From NCBI GenBank assembly GCA_025774615.1, contig JALGVQ010000001.1, positions 1 through 37,641 on the forward strand: a stretch of 37,641 nt of DNA. The letters are read 5' to 3'. Source of the stretch: a bacterium. Its GTDB lineage: Bacteria; Blakebacterota; Blakebacteria; Blakebacterales; Blakebacteraceae. Shown here in pieces: positions 28,330-37,637 of the stretch. Numbering within the stretch: the first letter of the stretch is position 1; every line of letters begins with the position of its first letter. The translations under genes and the position numbers were made by a program. Under the pieces are notes generated by a model, which saw only the letters and a program-made list of their open reading frames with translations, was not told where the DNA came from and did not search any database.

Positions 28330-29407
28330 TATTCTCCTGATCACGGCCGGATTGCTTCTGGTCGTGCTCTTCCTGATCATTTCGGGAAGACGGCGCCTGG
28401 AGGCCGTCCGGAGTGAACGTGATCCATACGTCGAAGGACTGCGTCATCTCGTCGACGGCGAGAGCGATCTCGCATACGCGAGGCTGCTGGAAGTGGTAGA
28501 ATCGGATACCTCTAATATCGATGCGTATATACTCCTGGGAGACATCCTGCGCGGAAAAGGGAGTGGTGAGCGGGCCCTGAAAGTTCATCGCGACGTGACC
28601 GTCAGGAGCGATCTCACACCCCTCCTGCGGCGGATCGCCCTGAAATCGCTCGCTCTCGACCACATCTCCCTGCATGACTGGGGAGCCGCAGAGAAGACCC
28701 TGCTCGACCTGGATCGGATATGGAAGTCGAGCGACTGGGCACGTCTGCGCCTGATGGAGGTGTATGAAGCCCGGGGCAGCTGGGATGAAGCGTTCACTCT
28801 CGGGAAATCATTACTGGAAGATGATCAGATGACTGTCGAGCGTCTTGCCAGGTGCCGGATCGAAGAGGCCCGGCATCTGGTGACGGTCGGCGAGGGACAT
28901 AAGGCGAGGATCGCGCTGAAGGAGGCTCTGAAGCACGATCCGACGGCCTCAGAAGCATATATGCTGATCGCTGAGACCTATGCGGCTGAGAAGAAGACAG
29001 CAAGCGCCATTGAGTGGTGGGAGAAACTGGTTTCCACTGTGCCGGCTGATGCCGGGCCGGCACTGGCCAGGCTTGAAGACGCTCTCTATGAACTGGGTGA
29101 GTTCAACCAGATGGCGAACATCTATCATGGATATCTGGAATCGAATCCTGACAATCCCGATGCCGCTCTTGCACTGGCGCACTTCCATGAGAGGAGAGGG
29201 GAAGTACAGGAGGCGATGGATATCCTCAAGCGATACCAGGAGACCAGTGCTGCTCCTGACCGGCTTGAGCGCGCTCTTGCTCTGCTCTGCTACCGCTCGG
29301 GAGAGCCGGAGATCGCTCTTGAACTCGCCTTGAAGGCTTGCCGTGATCCGGAAGCCGTCGAGCTTCACACCATACATCCTGAAGAGGAGAAGGAGATGGA
29401 TCAATGA
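28316..29407 (+). CDS. N-terminally membrane-anchored TPR protein, LapB/YciM-like
   Basis: N-terminal TM helix followed by TPR-like repeats; overlaps and follows a lapA-like gene. Confidence 0.7.
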   Translation: MTLNDILLITAGLLLVVLFLIISGRRRLEAVRSERDPYVEGLRHLVDGESDLAYARLLEVVESDTSNIDAYILLGDILRGKGSGERALKVHRDVTVRSDLTPLLRRIALKSLALDHISLHDWGAAEKTLLDLDRIWKSSDWARLRLMEVYEARGSWDEAFTLGKSLLEDDQMTVERLARCRIEEARHLVTVGEGHKARIALKEALKHDPTASEAYMLIAETYAAEKKTASAIEWWEKLVSTVPADAGPALARLEDALYELGEFNQMANIYHGYLESNPDNPDAALALAHFHERRGEVQEAMDILKRYQETSAAPDRLERALALLCYRSGEPEIALELALKACRDPEAVELHTIHPEEEKEMDQ

Positions 29408-30555
29408 AGAGTGGAGCCGTCCTCGCTCCTGTTCAGGGCAGGTGTTATGTGATCGCCATGCTCCTGCTGATGACGCTCACTGTCACGACACCGGTCTCTG
29501 GGCGCCAGGATCCCGGGTACCAGGGTTCTCCATCGATAACCGCGGCCAGGGATCTGTATGATCGGGCTCACTACAATGAGGCCCGTGCAATGCTCGATGC
29601 GCTTATTGCGGCCGGGACCAGAAGCGCGGAGATACTCTACTATCGTGGGCTTGTAGAACCGGACAACAGCATCGCCATCGACCGGTATTTTATCCAGGTC
29701 CTCAACAGGTACCCGAGTTCCGGGTATGCCGACCAGGCGCGGTTCAGGATTGCCCAATGGCATTACAATTCTGGACTCTACATTGCCGCACGGAGAAATT
29801 TCAGTACTGTTGCCTGGCGGCAGGGTGATTCTCCACTTGGGCAGGAAGCCCGATACTGGCGGGGAATGACCTGGATCTACTCGCTTGGAGCCTCCTCTGT
29901 CGATACCGACAGCGTCAGGGTCGGTTTACGCAGGATAAAGCAGGTCGCGCGAAACGCTACAAATCCTGACCTCCTGGGTATGGCACATATTTCGATAGCG
30001 GAGATCAGCCTCCAGCTCGGTGAACCCGATTCCACGCTGTGGTATGCGCAGGAAGTCCTCGAGGCTCCCTACCTGGAAGACCATCACCCCCGCGCGCTTT
30101 CTCTGCAGGCCAAGGCATACGATCTTCAGAACAATCTGGAGCAGTCGAGAGCCCTCCACCAGATCGTCAGGAACCGGTATCCCGACACCTGGGAGGGCAG
30201 GCAGGCAAGAGAGTGGCTCTCTGAAGACCAGGAGCGGACCGTCCAGGCCCGTATCGACACCATGCGTGCAACCGGCACGCCCGCAACCGGAACTGAAGGT
30301 ATGGGAGAGGGGAACTGGACCGTTCAGGTGGGATCGTACCGTGAAATGAAGAACGCGACCGATATGGTATTGCGGCTTACCGGGGAGGGGTATCCGGCCT
30401 GGCATGAGAGCGGTCGTGTGAACAGAGTACTGTATATACGGGTTTTTGTAGGCCGATTCCCGACGCGCGCCGAGGCGAACGCATACGGTCGGACCCTGCG
30501 GAATGCCTCTGCCTGGGTCCCCGATTTCGTGCTCGTCGATCTTTCACGAGGCTGA
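29404..30555 (+). CDS. Exported TPR protein with C-terminal SPOR domain
   Basis: Hydrophobic N-terminus (CYVIAMLLLMTLTVTTPVSG), TPR-like repeats, WTVQVGSYREMKNATDMVLRL...YIRVFVGRFPTRAEANAYGRTL SPOR pattern. Confidence 0.8.
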   Translation: MKSGAVLAPVQGRCYVIAMLLLMTLTVTTPVSGRQDPGYQGSPSITAARDLYDRAHYNEARAMLDALIAAGTRSAEILYYRGLVEPDNSIAIDRYFIQVLNRYPSSGYADQARFRIAQWHYNSGLYIAARRNFSTVAWRQGDSPLGQEARYWRGMTWIYSLGASSVDTDSVRVGLRRIKQVARNATNPDLLGMAHISIAEISLQLGEPDSTLWYAQEVLEAPYLEDHHPRALSLQAKAYDLQNNLEQSRALHQIVRNRYPDTWEGRQAREWLSEDQERTVQARIDTMRATGTPATGTEGMGEGNWTVQVGSYREMKNATDMVLRLTGEGYPAWHESGRVNRVLYIRVFVGRFPTRAEANAYGRTLRNASAWVPDFVLVDLSRG

Positions 30556-30570
30556 GCGGACCGAATCCAC

Positions 30571-33156
30571 GTGGCCAAGTCGAACACTCCCGTCATGCAG
30601 CAGTACCTCAGTATCAAGGGGGACCATCCGGACGCGATCCTGCTCTTCCGCCTGGGTGACTTCTACGAGACCTTTTTCGATGACGCGAAGGAAACGGCTC
30701 GCGCGCTCGATATCGTGCTGACCAGCAGGAACGCTGGTGAGGGAAAGGACGCGATCCCGCTGGCAGGATTCCCCGCCCATGCCGCCGACACCTATATCAA
30801 TCGCCTTCTGAGAGCAGGGCACCGGGTGGCCGTCTGTGAGCAGGTGGAGGATCCGAAGAAGGCAAAAGGGATCGTGAAGAGGGAAGTGGTTGAAGTGCTC
30901 TCGACCGGTACCGCGCTGGCTGAGGGTTACCTCGAGGGGGAACGGAATAATTACCTGATGGCAATCTCCATGCCCGGCGATTCCGGTCAGACGGGGATCG
31001 CTGTTGCCGATGTATCCACGGGTGATCTCCAGGTCATGGAGGTCCCCGGGCAGCTGGTGCCTGACGAGATCCAGCGGTTCATGCCCGCCGAACTGATCGT
31101 GCCCGATACGACCGATACAGGATACCTGGATTCATTGCCCGGCTCCGATGGTCGGACCGTGACCACTCTCGATGCCTGGCAGTTCAGTTTCGACATAGCG
31201 GACCGCTCACTTCGAGAGCACCTCGGCGTGGGAACGCTGAAGGGTCTCGGACTTGATGGACTTGAGATCGGAACGGGCGCGCTCGGGGCGCTGATCTCCT
31301 ACCTGCAGAACAACCGGCTCGTGAGCCTGGCTCACTTGAAACGGATCACGATCAGGGGAACCGGCGAGGGGATGCTCCTCGACGCCGCGACACAGCGCAA
31401 TCTTGAACTGGTCGCCAATATCCGGGATGGCGGAAAGAACGGTTCTCTCCTCGGTGTCCTCGATCATACCAGAACGTCTATGGGCGCACGGATACTCAGG
31501 AATACACTTCTCAGTCCTTTGACAGCCTCCGCAGCGATCGAGAAACGACTCGATGCGGTTGAGTCGCTCGTCGAGGAATCCGATCTGAGGGATGATCTCT
31601 TCACCGCACTGGATGGCATGGGTGATCTGGAGCGGATCGCCGTGCGGGTTGAGACACGAAAGGCCTCACCCCGTGATCTGAAGGGTCTCTGTCAGGTGCA
31701 GGCAGCGATCCCGGAGCTGATTGATATCCTTGCTTCCTTCGGCTCTGAACTCTTCGATGAACTCGCCCGTTGTCTCGACCCCCTTACTGATATCACGACC
31801 GAACTCCAGCACGCGCTCGTGGATGATCCGCCTGTAGCTCTCACTGATGGCGGCATCATCCGTGAAGGCTATTCAGCAGACCTCGATCGTTTCCGCGATC
31901 TCATGAGTTCCGGCAAGCAGTGGATCGCCGACCTCCAGCAGGAAGAACGTGAACGGACCGGTATCCCGAGCCTGAAGATCGGATACAACAGGGTCTTCGG
32001 GTATTACCTCGAAGTAACAAAGACCCATTCGGACAAAGTCCCCGAAGACTACATCCGTAAACAGACGCTGGTTGCGGCCGAGCGATACATTACACCCGAC
32101 CTGAAAGTCAAAGAGGAAGAGGTACTGGGAGCCGAGGAAAAGGCCGCAATACTCGAGTACGAACTGTTCGACGGACTTCGTTCGACATGTGCCGGAAGTC
32201 TGGAGGTCCTTCAGAAGAACGCGTCAACACTGGCGGTGGTGGACATGCTCGCCTCATTCTCTGAAGTCGCGGTCCGCAACGGGTACGTTCGGCCTGAAAT
32301 CACCGATGATGGAACCCTGATTATCGAGGAGGGGAGGCATCCGGTCGTTGAGGCCCTTCTGCCGGGAGGAACGTTTATACCGAACGATGTACACCTCGAC
32401 TCAGAGAGACAGATAGCCCTGGTCACCGGACCGAATATGTCGGGAAAGAGCACCTACCTGCGGGAAATCGGCCTGATATGCCTGATAGCGCAAACGGGAT
32501 CGTTCGTCCCGGCCGCCAGTGCGCGCCTGCCTGTCCTCGACAGGATCTTCACCCGGGTTGGAGCAATGGACAACCTCGCGGGCGGCGAATCGACGTTTCT
32601 CGTCGAGATGCATGAAACGGCCAACATCCTCCACAACGCGACCTCTGATTCCCTGGTTCTCCTCGATGAAGTAGGACGGGGAACCAGCACCTATGATGGT
32701 CTTTCCATCGCCTGGGCGGTCGGGGAGTACCTGCACGAGGAGGTCGGGGCCAAGACCATCTTCGCGACACACTACCACGAACTCACCATTCTGGCTGAAC
32801 GTATGGATCGGGTATTCAACCTGAATGTCGCAGTCAAGGAATGGGGGGACCGTGTGATCTTCCTCCACAAGATCGTTCCGGGAGGATGCGACCATTCATA
32901 CGGCATCCATGTTGCCGAGCTGGCGGGAGTCCCCGATCCCGTGATCGGTCGTTCCCGGGAGATACTGCAGAACCTGGAAGAGGATCGGCCCCTGCCTGAG
33001 GAGAGCGGCCGGGAGAATCGGGCTCCCGATCCGCAGATCGATCTCTTCGCGCACAGGCCGGATGCTCTTGTGGAAGAGCTGAAAACCATCAATCCCGACC
33101 ACATTACTCCCATCGAGGCACTTGAGGTATTGATCCGTCTGAAGGATCTGCTTTAG
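30571..33156 (+). CDS. mutS: DNA mismatch repair protein MutS
   Basis: TPVMQQYLSIKGDHPDAILLFRLGDFYETFFDDA, LVTGPNMSGKSTYLREIGLI, LLDEVGRGTSTYDGLSIAWA, ATHYHELT. Confidence 0.96.
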   Translation: MAKSNTPVMQQYLSIKGDHPDAILLFRLGDFYETFFDDAKETARALDIVLTSRNAGEGKDAIPLAGFPAHAADTYINRLLRAGHRVAVCEQVEDPKKAKGIVKREVVEVLSTGTALAEGYLEGERNNYLMAISMPGDSGQTGIAVADVSTGDLQVMEVPGQLVPDEIQRFMPAELIVPDTTDTGYLDSLPGSDGRTVTTLDAWQFSFDIADRSLREHLGVGTLKGLGLDGLEIGTGALGALISYLQNNRLVSLAHLKRITIRGTGEGMLLDAATQRNLELVANIRDGGKNGSLLGVLDHTRTSMGARILRNTLLSPLTASAAIEKRLDAVESLVEESDLRDDLFTALDGMGDLERIAVRVETRKASPRDLKGLCQVQAAIPELIDILASFGSELFDELARCLDPLTDITTELQHALVDDPPVALTDGGIIREGYSADLDRFRDLMSSGKQWIADLQQEERERTGIPSLKIGYNRVFGYYLEVTKTHSDKVPEDYIRKQTLVAAERYITPDLKVKEEEVLGAEEKAAILEYELFDGLRSTCAGSLEVLQKNASTLAVVDMLASFSEVAVRNGYVRPEITDDGTLIIEEGRHPVVEALLPGGTFIPNDVHLDSERQIALVTGPNMSGKSTYLREIGLICLIAQTGSFVPAASARLPVLDRIFTRVGAMDNLAGGESTFLVEMHETANILHNATSDSLVLLDEVGRGTSTYDGLSIAWAVGEYLHEEVGAKTIFATHYHELTILAERMDRVFNLNVAVKEWGDRVIFLHKIVPGGCDHSYGIHVAELAGVPDPVIGRSREILQNLEEDRPLPEESGRENRAPDPQIDLFAHRPDALVEELKTINPDHITPIEALEVLIRLKDLL

Positions 33157-33178
33157 TGCCCTGAAACCGTAAGAGATC

Positions 33179-34108
33179 ATGATGGGACTCTCCAGAAAAA
33201 TCCTCCTCAGGGCTTCCACCAACCGGTGGATCTCCACTCATCTGCCCCGATATCGATTCATGCGACGAGCCGTGAAGCGGTTCGTACCCGGGGAAACTGC
33301 AGAAGAGGCCCTGGCTGAAGCGTTCCGTCTCGAACGGGATGGCTTTACTACCTTGCTCACCTTTCTGGGTGAGAACGTGACCGATGCCGCAGAAGCGTCT
33401 GCTGTCACCGACCGCTATCTCAAGCTCCTCGATCTGATAGATGAAAGAGGGCTTGATTCCCAGATATCGATAAAGCTTACACAGCTGGGTCTCGACATCG
33501 ATCATGACCTATGCTGCGACAATCTGATGCTGCTGGTTTTAAAAGCAGCCGATACCGGCAGTATGGTCTGGATCGACATGGAATCGAGCGCCTGCACTGA
33601 TGTTACCCTGGATCTTTTCAGGGGGTCTCTCGAGGCACATGAGAGCATCGGTATCTGCCTGCAGAGTTATCTCAGACGTACCGCCGGTGATCTTGACACC
33701 CTGCTGCATCTCCACCCTGCGATCCGTCTGGTCAAGGGCGCATATCAGGAACCAGCCGATATCGCATTTCCCTCCAGAAGTGATGTGGATGCCAATTTCC
33801 GGGATCTCGCTCTCCGGATCGTCGAAGAGGGAGCCGGGAGGGGCCTGCTGGCCCTGGGTACCCATGATGAAGGGCTGGTCGACGAGATCGTGGAATCAGC
33901 TGGAAAAGCCGGGGACGACGGATCAGGTCTGGAGATCCAGATGATCCATGGGATCGGTCGGCGGGCTCAGAGACGCTGGCTTTCAGAAGGGCTGAGGGTA
34001 CGTATCCTCCTCTGCTACGGTGATGCCTGGTACTCATGGTTCGTGCGCCGACTCGCTGAACGTCCCGCCAACATCTGGTTCGTCCTCAGGAACATCTTCA
34101 CCCGCTGA
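33179..34108 (+). CDS. Proline dehydrogenase
   Basis: ISIKLTQLGLD, WIDMESSACTDVTLDLF, ICLQSYLRRT, IRLVKGAYQEPADIAFP, ALGTHDEGLV, IQMIHGIGRRAQRRW, RILLCYGDAWYSWFVRRLAERPAN. Confidence 0.9.
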   Translation: MMGLSRKILLRASTNRWISTHLPRYRFMRRAVKRFVPGETAEEALAEAFRLERDGFTTLLTFLGENVTDAAEASAVTDRYLKLLDLIDERGLDSQISIKLTQLGLDIDHDLCCDNLMLLVLKAADTGSMVWIDMESSACTDVTLDLFRGSLEAHESIGICLQSYLRRTAGDLDTLLHLHPAIRLVKGAYQEPADIAFPSRSDVDANFRDLALRIVEEGAGRGLLALGTHDEGLVDEIVESAGKAGDDGSGLEIQMIHGIGRRAQRRWLSEGLRVRILLCYGDAWYSWFVRRLAERPANIWFVLRNIFTR

Positions 34109-34135
34109 CTGCGGACTTCCCGGCGGGCAGTACTC

Positions 34136-34164
34136 TTTCCAACCCCATGGCGCTCCTGTATATT
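34136..34164 (+). promoter_or_regulatory. Candidate sigma70-like promoter for the sulfotransferase gene
   Basis: TTTCCA (34136-34141), 17-bp spacer, TATATT (34159-34164); ATG 34171 lies about 7 nt downstream. Confidence 0.45.
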
Positions 34165-34170
34165 CGCACC

Positions 34171-34848
34171 ATGATCGTCTCCCATGAGCACAATTTTATT
34201 TTCGTACACATCTTCCGGACCGCGGGAAGGTCGTTCACAAAGGCCCTTTCGCAATTCGGACTGCAGGAGATTCCCGGACAGACCCACCGGCATCATACCG
34301 CTGCCGAGATCAGGGATCTTGTCGGTGCCGAATTCTGGGAACAGAGCTTCACGTTCGCCGTGATCCGCAATCCGTGGGAGCGGATGCTCTCCCAATACCT
34401 CTATCACATCCAGACGATCCGGGAGTTCAAATCACGTCACGGCCAGAAACCGACGAAAGTCGCCCGCCGGACTCAGAAGAAGATGAGGAGATTCCGGGAC
34501 TTCGACGCCTTCATCCACTGGTTCGCGGTAAAAGAGGAGCTGAACGAGTGGACCCGTCACAAACTGACTCAGAGTGAGTTCCTGTTCGATGAGTCAGGGG
34601 AACAGATGGTCGATTATATCATGCGTTTCGAGAACCTGAAATCGGACATGACGGTTCTGGAAGGAGAACTCGGCCTCGATATAGATCTGCCCTTCATCAA
34701 CCACCAGCCGCACCGGCATTATTCGGAATATTACACCGATGTAACCCGCAATATCGTTGCCGATGTCTGCCGGCATGAGATAGAGCAGTTCGGGTACACA
34801 TTTTCAACGCAACCTCCTTCGATCAAAAGGGATGGAGCGGGTGAGTGA
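34171..34848 (+). CDS. Sulfotransferase family protein (PAPS-dependent type)
   Basis: HNFIFVHIFRTAGRSFTKAL (5' phosphosulfate loop-like) and FAVIRNPWERMLSQYLYHI (3' phosphate-binding-like). The ORF opens at 34147; ATG 34171 is favoured. Confidence 0.8.
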   Translation: MIVSHEHNFIFVHIFRTAGRSFTKALSQFGLQEIPGQTHRHHTAAEIRDLVGAEFWEQSFTFAVIRNPWERMLSQYLYHIQTIREFKSRHGQKPTKVARRTQKKMRRFRDFDAFIHWFAVKEELNEWTRHKLTQSEFLFDESGEQMVDYIMRFENLKSDMTVLEGELGLDIDLPFINHQPHRHYSEYYTDVTRNIVADVCRHEIEQFGYTFSTQPPSIKRDGAGE

Positions 34849-35762
34849 CCGACAGACCTCTGCTGTATTACGACATCGGTGAACTCGGCTGGTCGATGTA
34901 TCTGGCTGCCCACCTGAAACACCTCCATCGGGGGGGGACATCTGTATCCGTCATTGCACCGGAGGCGAAAGAGGTTTTCTACCGGGACTGCACACGGGAG
35001 ATCCTGCCCATCCCGGAGGAATGGAATAACCGGTTCGGCCGTTACCCGTCTGATGGCACCCACCTGTATAATCCGCGCACCCGCAGAAGGATCAGAGATC
35101 AGCGTGTGCTGTCAGAACCATTCAGGGACGCTTACCCCGATCATGATATCGTCACCGCGTATTCAAGATTCGAAGGGGAGCGGATCTTCGAACCATACTG
35201 CCACAGCCGGGCGGCCGAAGAGCTCTGCGCCGAACAGCTCGGTGAATCACCGGTGATCCTGATCTTTCCCCGTCGACGCAGTGGGAAGTTCAAGGGGCGG
35301 AACATTCCCCGCAGCCAGTGGGAACATATCACAGATACCCTCTGTGAGGTATTCACCGACTGTACTGTGGTTGCGGTCGGCAGCGCCGGTGGTGCATGGA
35401 ATGATCTGCGGATCCGATCCTCCCGATTCATCGATCTGGTCGGATGGGATGACAGTCGGACGCTCGACATGATGGTTGCCCTCTGCAACACGAAGCAGGC
35501 AGTTGCCGCAGTCGGGAACCAGTCGGGAACCGTGAAGATCACCCTGCTGTGCGGTACTCCGACCTATATCTTCGGGCACGAGAGAGAACGTCATACGGTC
35601 GAGGAGAACTGGGCCGGCACAGCCGTCGGATTCTGGGAAGTCTCTTCCAGACTCGGCATCCGGCCCGGCGGTGACACGAAGGCGAACCTCAGCGGCTACC
35701 GGGTCGGTGACCTTGACGCCATGACCGGGGAAATCGTGTCATTCATCTCCGAGGCCCGATGA
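34845..35762 (+). CDS. Glycosyltransferase-like (GT-B/GT9-like) protein
   Basis: C-terminal half VILIFPRRRSGKFKGRNIPRSQWEHI...FIDLVGWDDSRTLDMMVALCNTKQAVAAVGNQSGTVKITLLCGTPTYIFG resembles heptosyltransferase-type donor domains. GTG start overlaps the sulfotransferase stop. Confidence 0.55.
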   Translation: MTDRPLLYYDIGELGWSMYLAAHLKHLHRGGTSVSVIAPEAKEVFYRDCTREILPIPEEWNNRFGRYPSDGTHLYNPRTRRRIRDQRVLSEPFRDAYPDHDIVTAYSRFEGERIFEPYCHSRAAEELCAEQLGESPVILIFPRRRSGKFKGRNIPRSQWEHITDTLCEVFTDCTVVAVGSAGGAWNDLRIRSSRFIDLVGWDDSRTLDMMVALCNTKQAVAAVGNQSGTVKITLLCGTPTYIFGHERERHTVEENWAGTAVGFWEVSSRLGIRPGGDTKANLSGYRVGDLDAMTGEIVSFISEAR

Positions 35763-36564
35763 CGATCACCGCGCCCGTACCCGCAGGCTGATACGCATCA
35801 CCGAACTCTGACCGGAAGAGCGCGATCGCCTCATCCCCCGTGCAGTGTGTCGGAGTGACATGCCTGACTCCAAGCCGCCTGAACTCCGAAACGACCTGCT
35901 CGAGTGAAGACGCGGGTTGTCCAGTCAGATGGAAGCCACCGATCACATGAAGCACCTCTCTGCCGAAATGTTCCTTCGCGGCCTCCACGATCTTCACGAT
36001 ACCCGGGTGCGCGCAACCGGTGAGCACGACGATCCCATCAGCAAGGGTGACCACAATGGCCTGTTCATTCACCGGACCACTGACCTCACCCGTTGTGTAC
36101 ACACCCTCCACGATCTGCTCCCAGGGAGAGGACTCTATCGCCTGACATCTCTCCACGATCGACTCCTTCAGCGCGAGGGGAAAGGAGGGGAGGAGATAGC
36201 ACTTCGGTCGCATGTTCCCGTCGAGCTGTCGGAACAATGATTCGAGCCCGCCCGTATGGTCGCCATGTTCGTGCGAGAGGAAGATGTGTTCCATGTGACT
36301 CAGGTCGAGTCCGAGATGGCCGGCGTTCGAGAGAAGTATCTCACCATTCGTGCCGGTATCGAACAGCACCTGATTCCCGTTGTATTCGAGCAGGGCTGAG
36401 AATCCCCAATCAGTCCGCATATCCAGGTCGTGGGCATAGTTATCGTAGATGATGGTGATGCGCAGGGTACCTCCGGGACCCTGTCGCCCTGTTTCCGTAT
36501 CGGATGAAGCGGGAGTGGTCCCTCCCGCAGTGAGGAGCGTAAGGAAGAGCAGGGTATTCATCAT
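35743..36564 (-). CDS. Exported MBL-fold metallo-hydrolase (dihydropteroate-synthase-related MBL type)
   Basis: Hydrophobic N-terminus, VLFDTGTNGEILLSNAGHLGLDLSHMEHIFLSHEHGDHTGGL, VLTGCAHPGIVKIV, VIGGFHL, VTPTHCTGDEA. SD GGGGGGATCCCTT before ATG. Confidence 0.85.
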   Translation of the reverse strand: MMNTLLFLTLLTAGGTTPASSDTETGRQGPGGTLRITIIYDNYAHDLDMRTDWGFSALLEYNGNQVLFDTGTNGEILLSNAGHLGLDLSHMEHIFLSHEHGDHTGGLESLFRQLDGNMRPKCYLLPSFPLALKESIVERCQAIESSPWEQIVEGVYTTGEVSGPVNEQAIVVTLADGIVVLTGCAHPGIVKIVEAAKEHFGREVLHVIGGFHLTGQPASSLEQVVSEFRRLGVRHVTPTHCTGDEAIALFRSEFGDAYQPAGTGAVIVIGPRR

Positions 36565-36682
36565 AAGGGATCCCCCCGGCTAACAATCATCTCTCACGGG
36601 CAGGACGGTATAGAGGCTTGCAGTACCAGCTGTCGGCCTCCACATTCCACGGCAGGGCAGATACTCCGATGATACGAACAGG

Positions 36683-37201
36683 ATGGTAACAATGTTTGAG
36701 GGATTCTCCAGGGAAGAACTTGAAGGGATGCTCGAAGACGCCGCCCTGAACTGGCTGGCGCATGATGGACTCTGGTTCCTGGCTGCGGAGGACCGGTTCG
36801 ACATGGAGACCGCCATCGATCTGGATACCAGGGCGTGGGAGAGTTTCACCGTCATCGAGGCCAGACGGATCATGAAACGCCACGGCATCGAGCAGGGGGG
36901 CGGCATCGAAGCGCTCGCGATCGCGCTCGGCTTCCGGCTCTATGCCTTCATCAACGAGCAGGAGATCGTTGAGCAGAGCGAGGACCGCCTTCTCTTCCGT
37001 ATGAACAGGTGCCGGGTGCAGGCCGCCCGTAAAAAGAAAGGGCTGCCTGACTTCCCCTGCAAGCCGGTAGGTCTCGTGGAGTACTCAGGATTCGCGAAGA
37101 CGATCGATCCGCGGATAGAGACATGTTGCGTCGGATGCCCGCCCGATGAGCATCCGGATGAATGGTACTGCGCCTGGGAGTTCACCCTGCGTGAAGAGTG
37201 A
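36683..37201 (+). CDS. DUF6125-like cytosolic protein
   Basis: NWLAHDGLWFLAAE, MNRCRVQAARKKKGLPDFPCKPVGLVEYSGFAKTIDPRIETCCVGCPPDEHPDEWYCAWEF, recalled as typical of that family. Confidence 0.7.
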   Translation: MVTMFEGFSREELEGMLEDAALNWLAHDGLWFLAAEDRFDMETAIDLDTRAWESFTVIEARRIMKRHGIEQGGGIEALAIALGFRLYAFINEQEIVEQSEDRLLFRMNRCRVQAARKKKGLPDFPCKPVGLVEYSGFAKTIDPRIETCCVGCPPDEHPDEWYCAWEFTLREE

Positions 37202-37241
37202 ATCCCCGGGCAAGACCGTATGATGGTCTTCCGTTGAGGCG

Positions 37242-37637
37242 CTACTGTCCGCCTCGTCCTCCTCTGCCACCCGATCCACCACCACTGTCCTTCTTCGCCT
37301 TTTCCACTTCTTTCTCACGGTCGAGCAGGGAGACACCCTCGGATATCCACTTTTCAGCCTCGTCACCTGTGAGATAGTGACCGAACCACTGCAGGATCCT
37401 GTTGTGGTAATCTATCTGGTTCGGTTTCTGCCGGAGGCCATGGTTCTCCCCGGGATATACCAGCATCACATACTCCTTGTCCTCCCGGCGGGCGGCGTTA
37501 TAGAGCTCGATCCCCTGGTGCCAGTCGACGGCTCCATCCTTGTCACCAAAGGCCACCAGCAGCGGTGTATTCAGGTCCTCGATGCTGAAGAGAGCCGAGT
37601 TATCCATGTACGCTTCAAGATCCTCCCATGGCGGCAC
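37242..37637 (-). CDS. C-terminal part of an S9/prolyl-oligopeptidase-type peptidase; N-terminus beyond window
   Basis: PLLVAFGDKDGAVDWHQGIELYNAARREDKEYVMLVYPGENHGLRQKPNQIDYHNRILQWFGHYL contains the Asp and His ends of the alpha/beta-hydrolase triad. Confidence 0.82.
   Translation of the reverse strand: MPPWEDLEAYMDNSALFSIEDLNTPLLVAFGDKDGAVDWHQGIELYNAARREDKEYVMLVYPGENHGLRQKPNQIDYHNRILQWFGHYLTGDEAEKWISEGVSLLDREKEVEKAKKDSGGGSGGRGGRGGQ

Noticed and set aside
37212-37230. AAGACC-GTATGAT-GGTCTT hairpin between the two convergent terminal genes
   Set aside because: Six-bp stem with no T-run on either strand; too weak to call a terminator.
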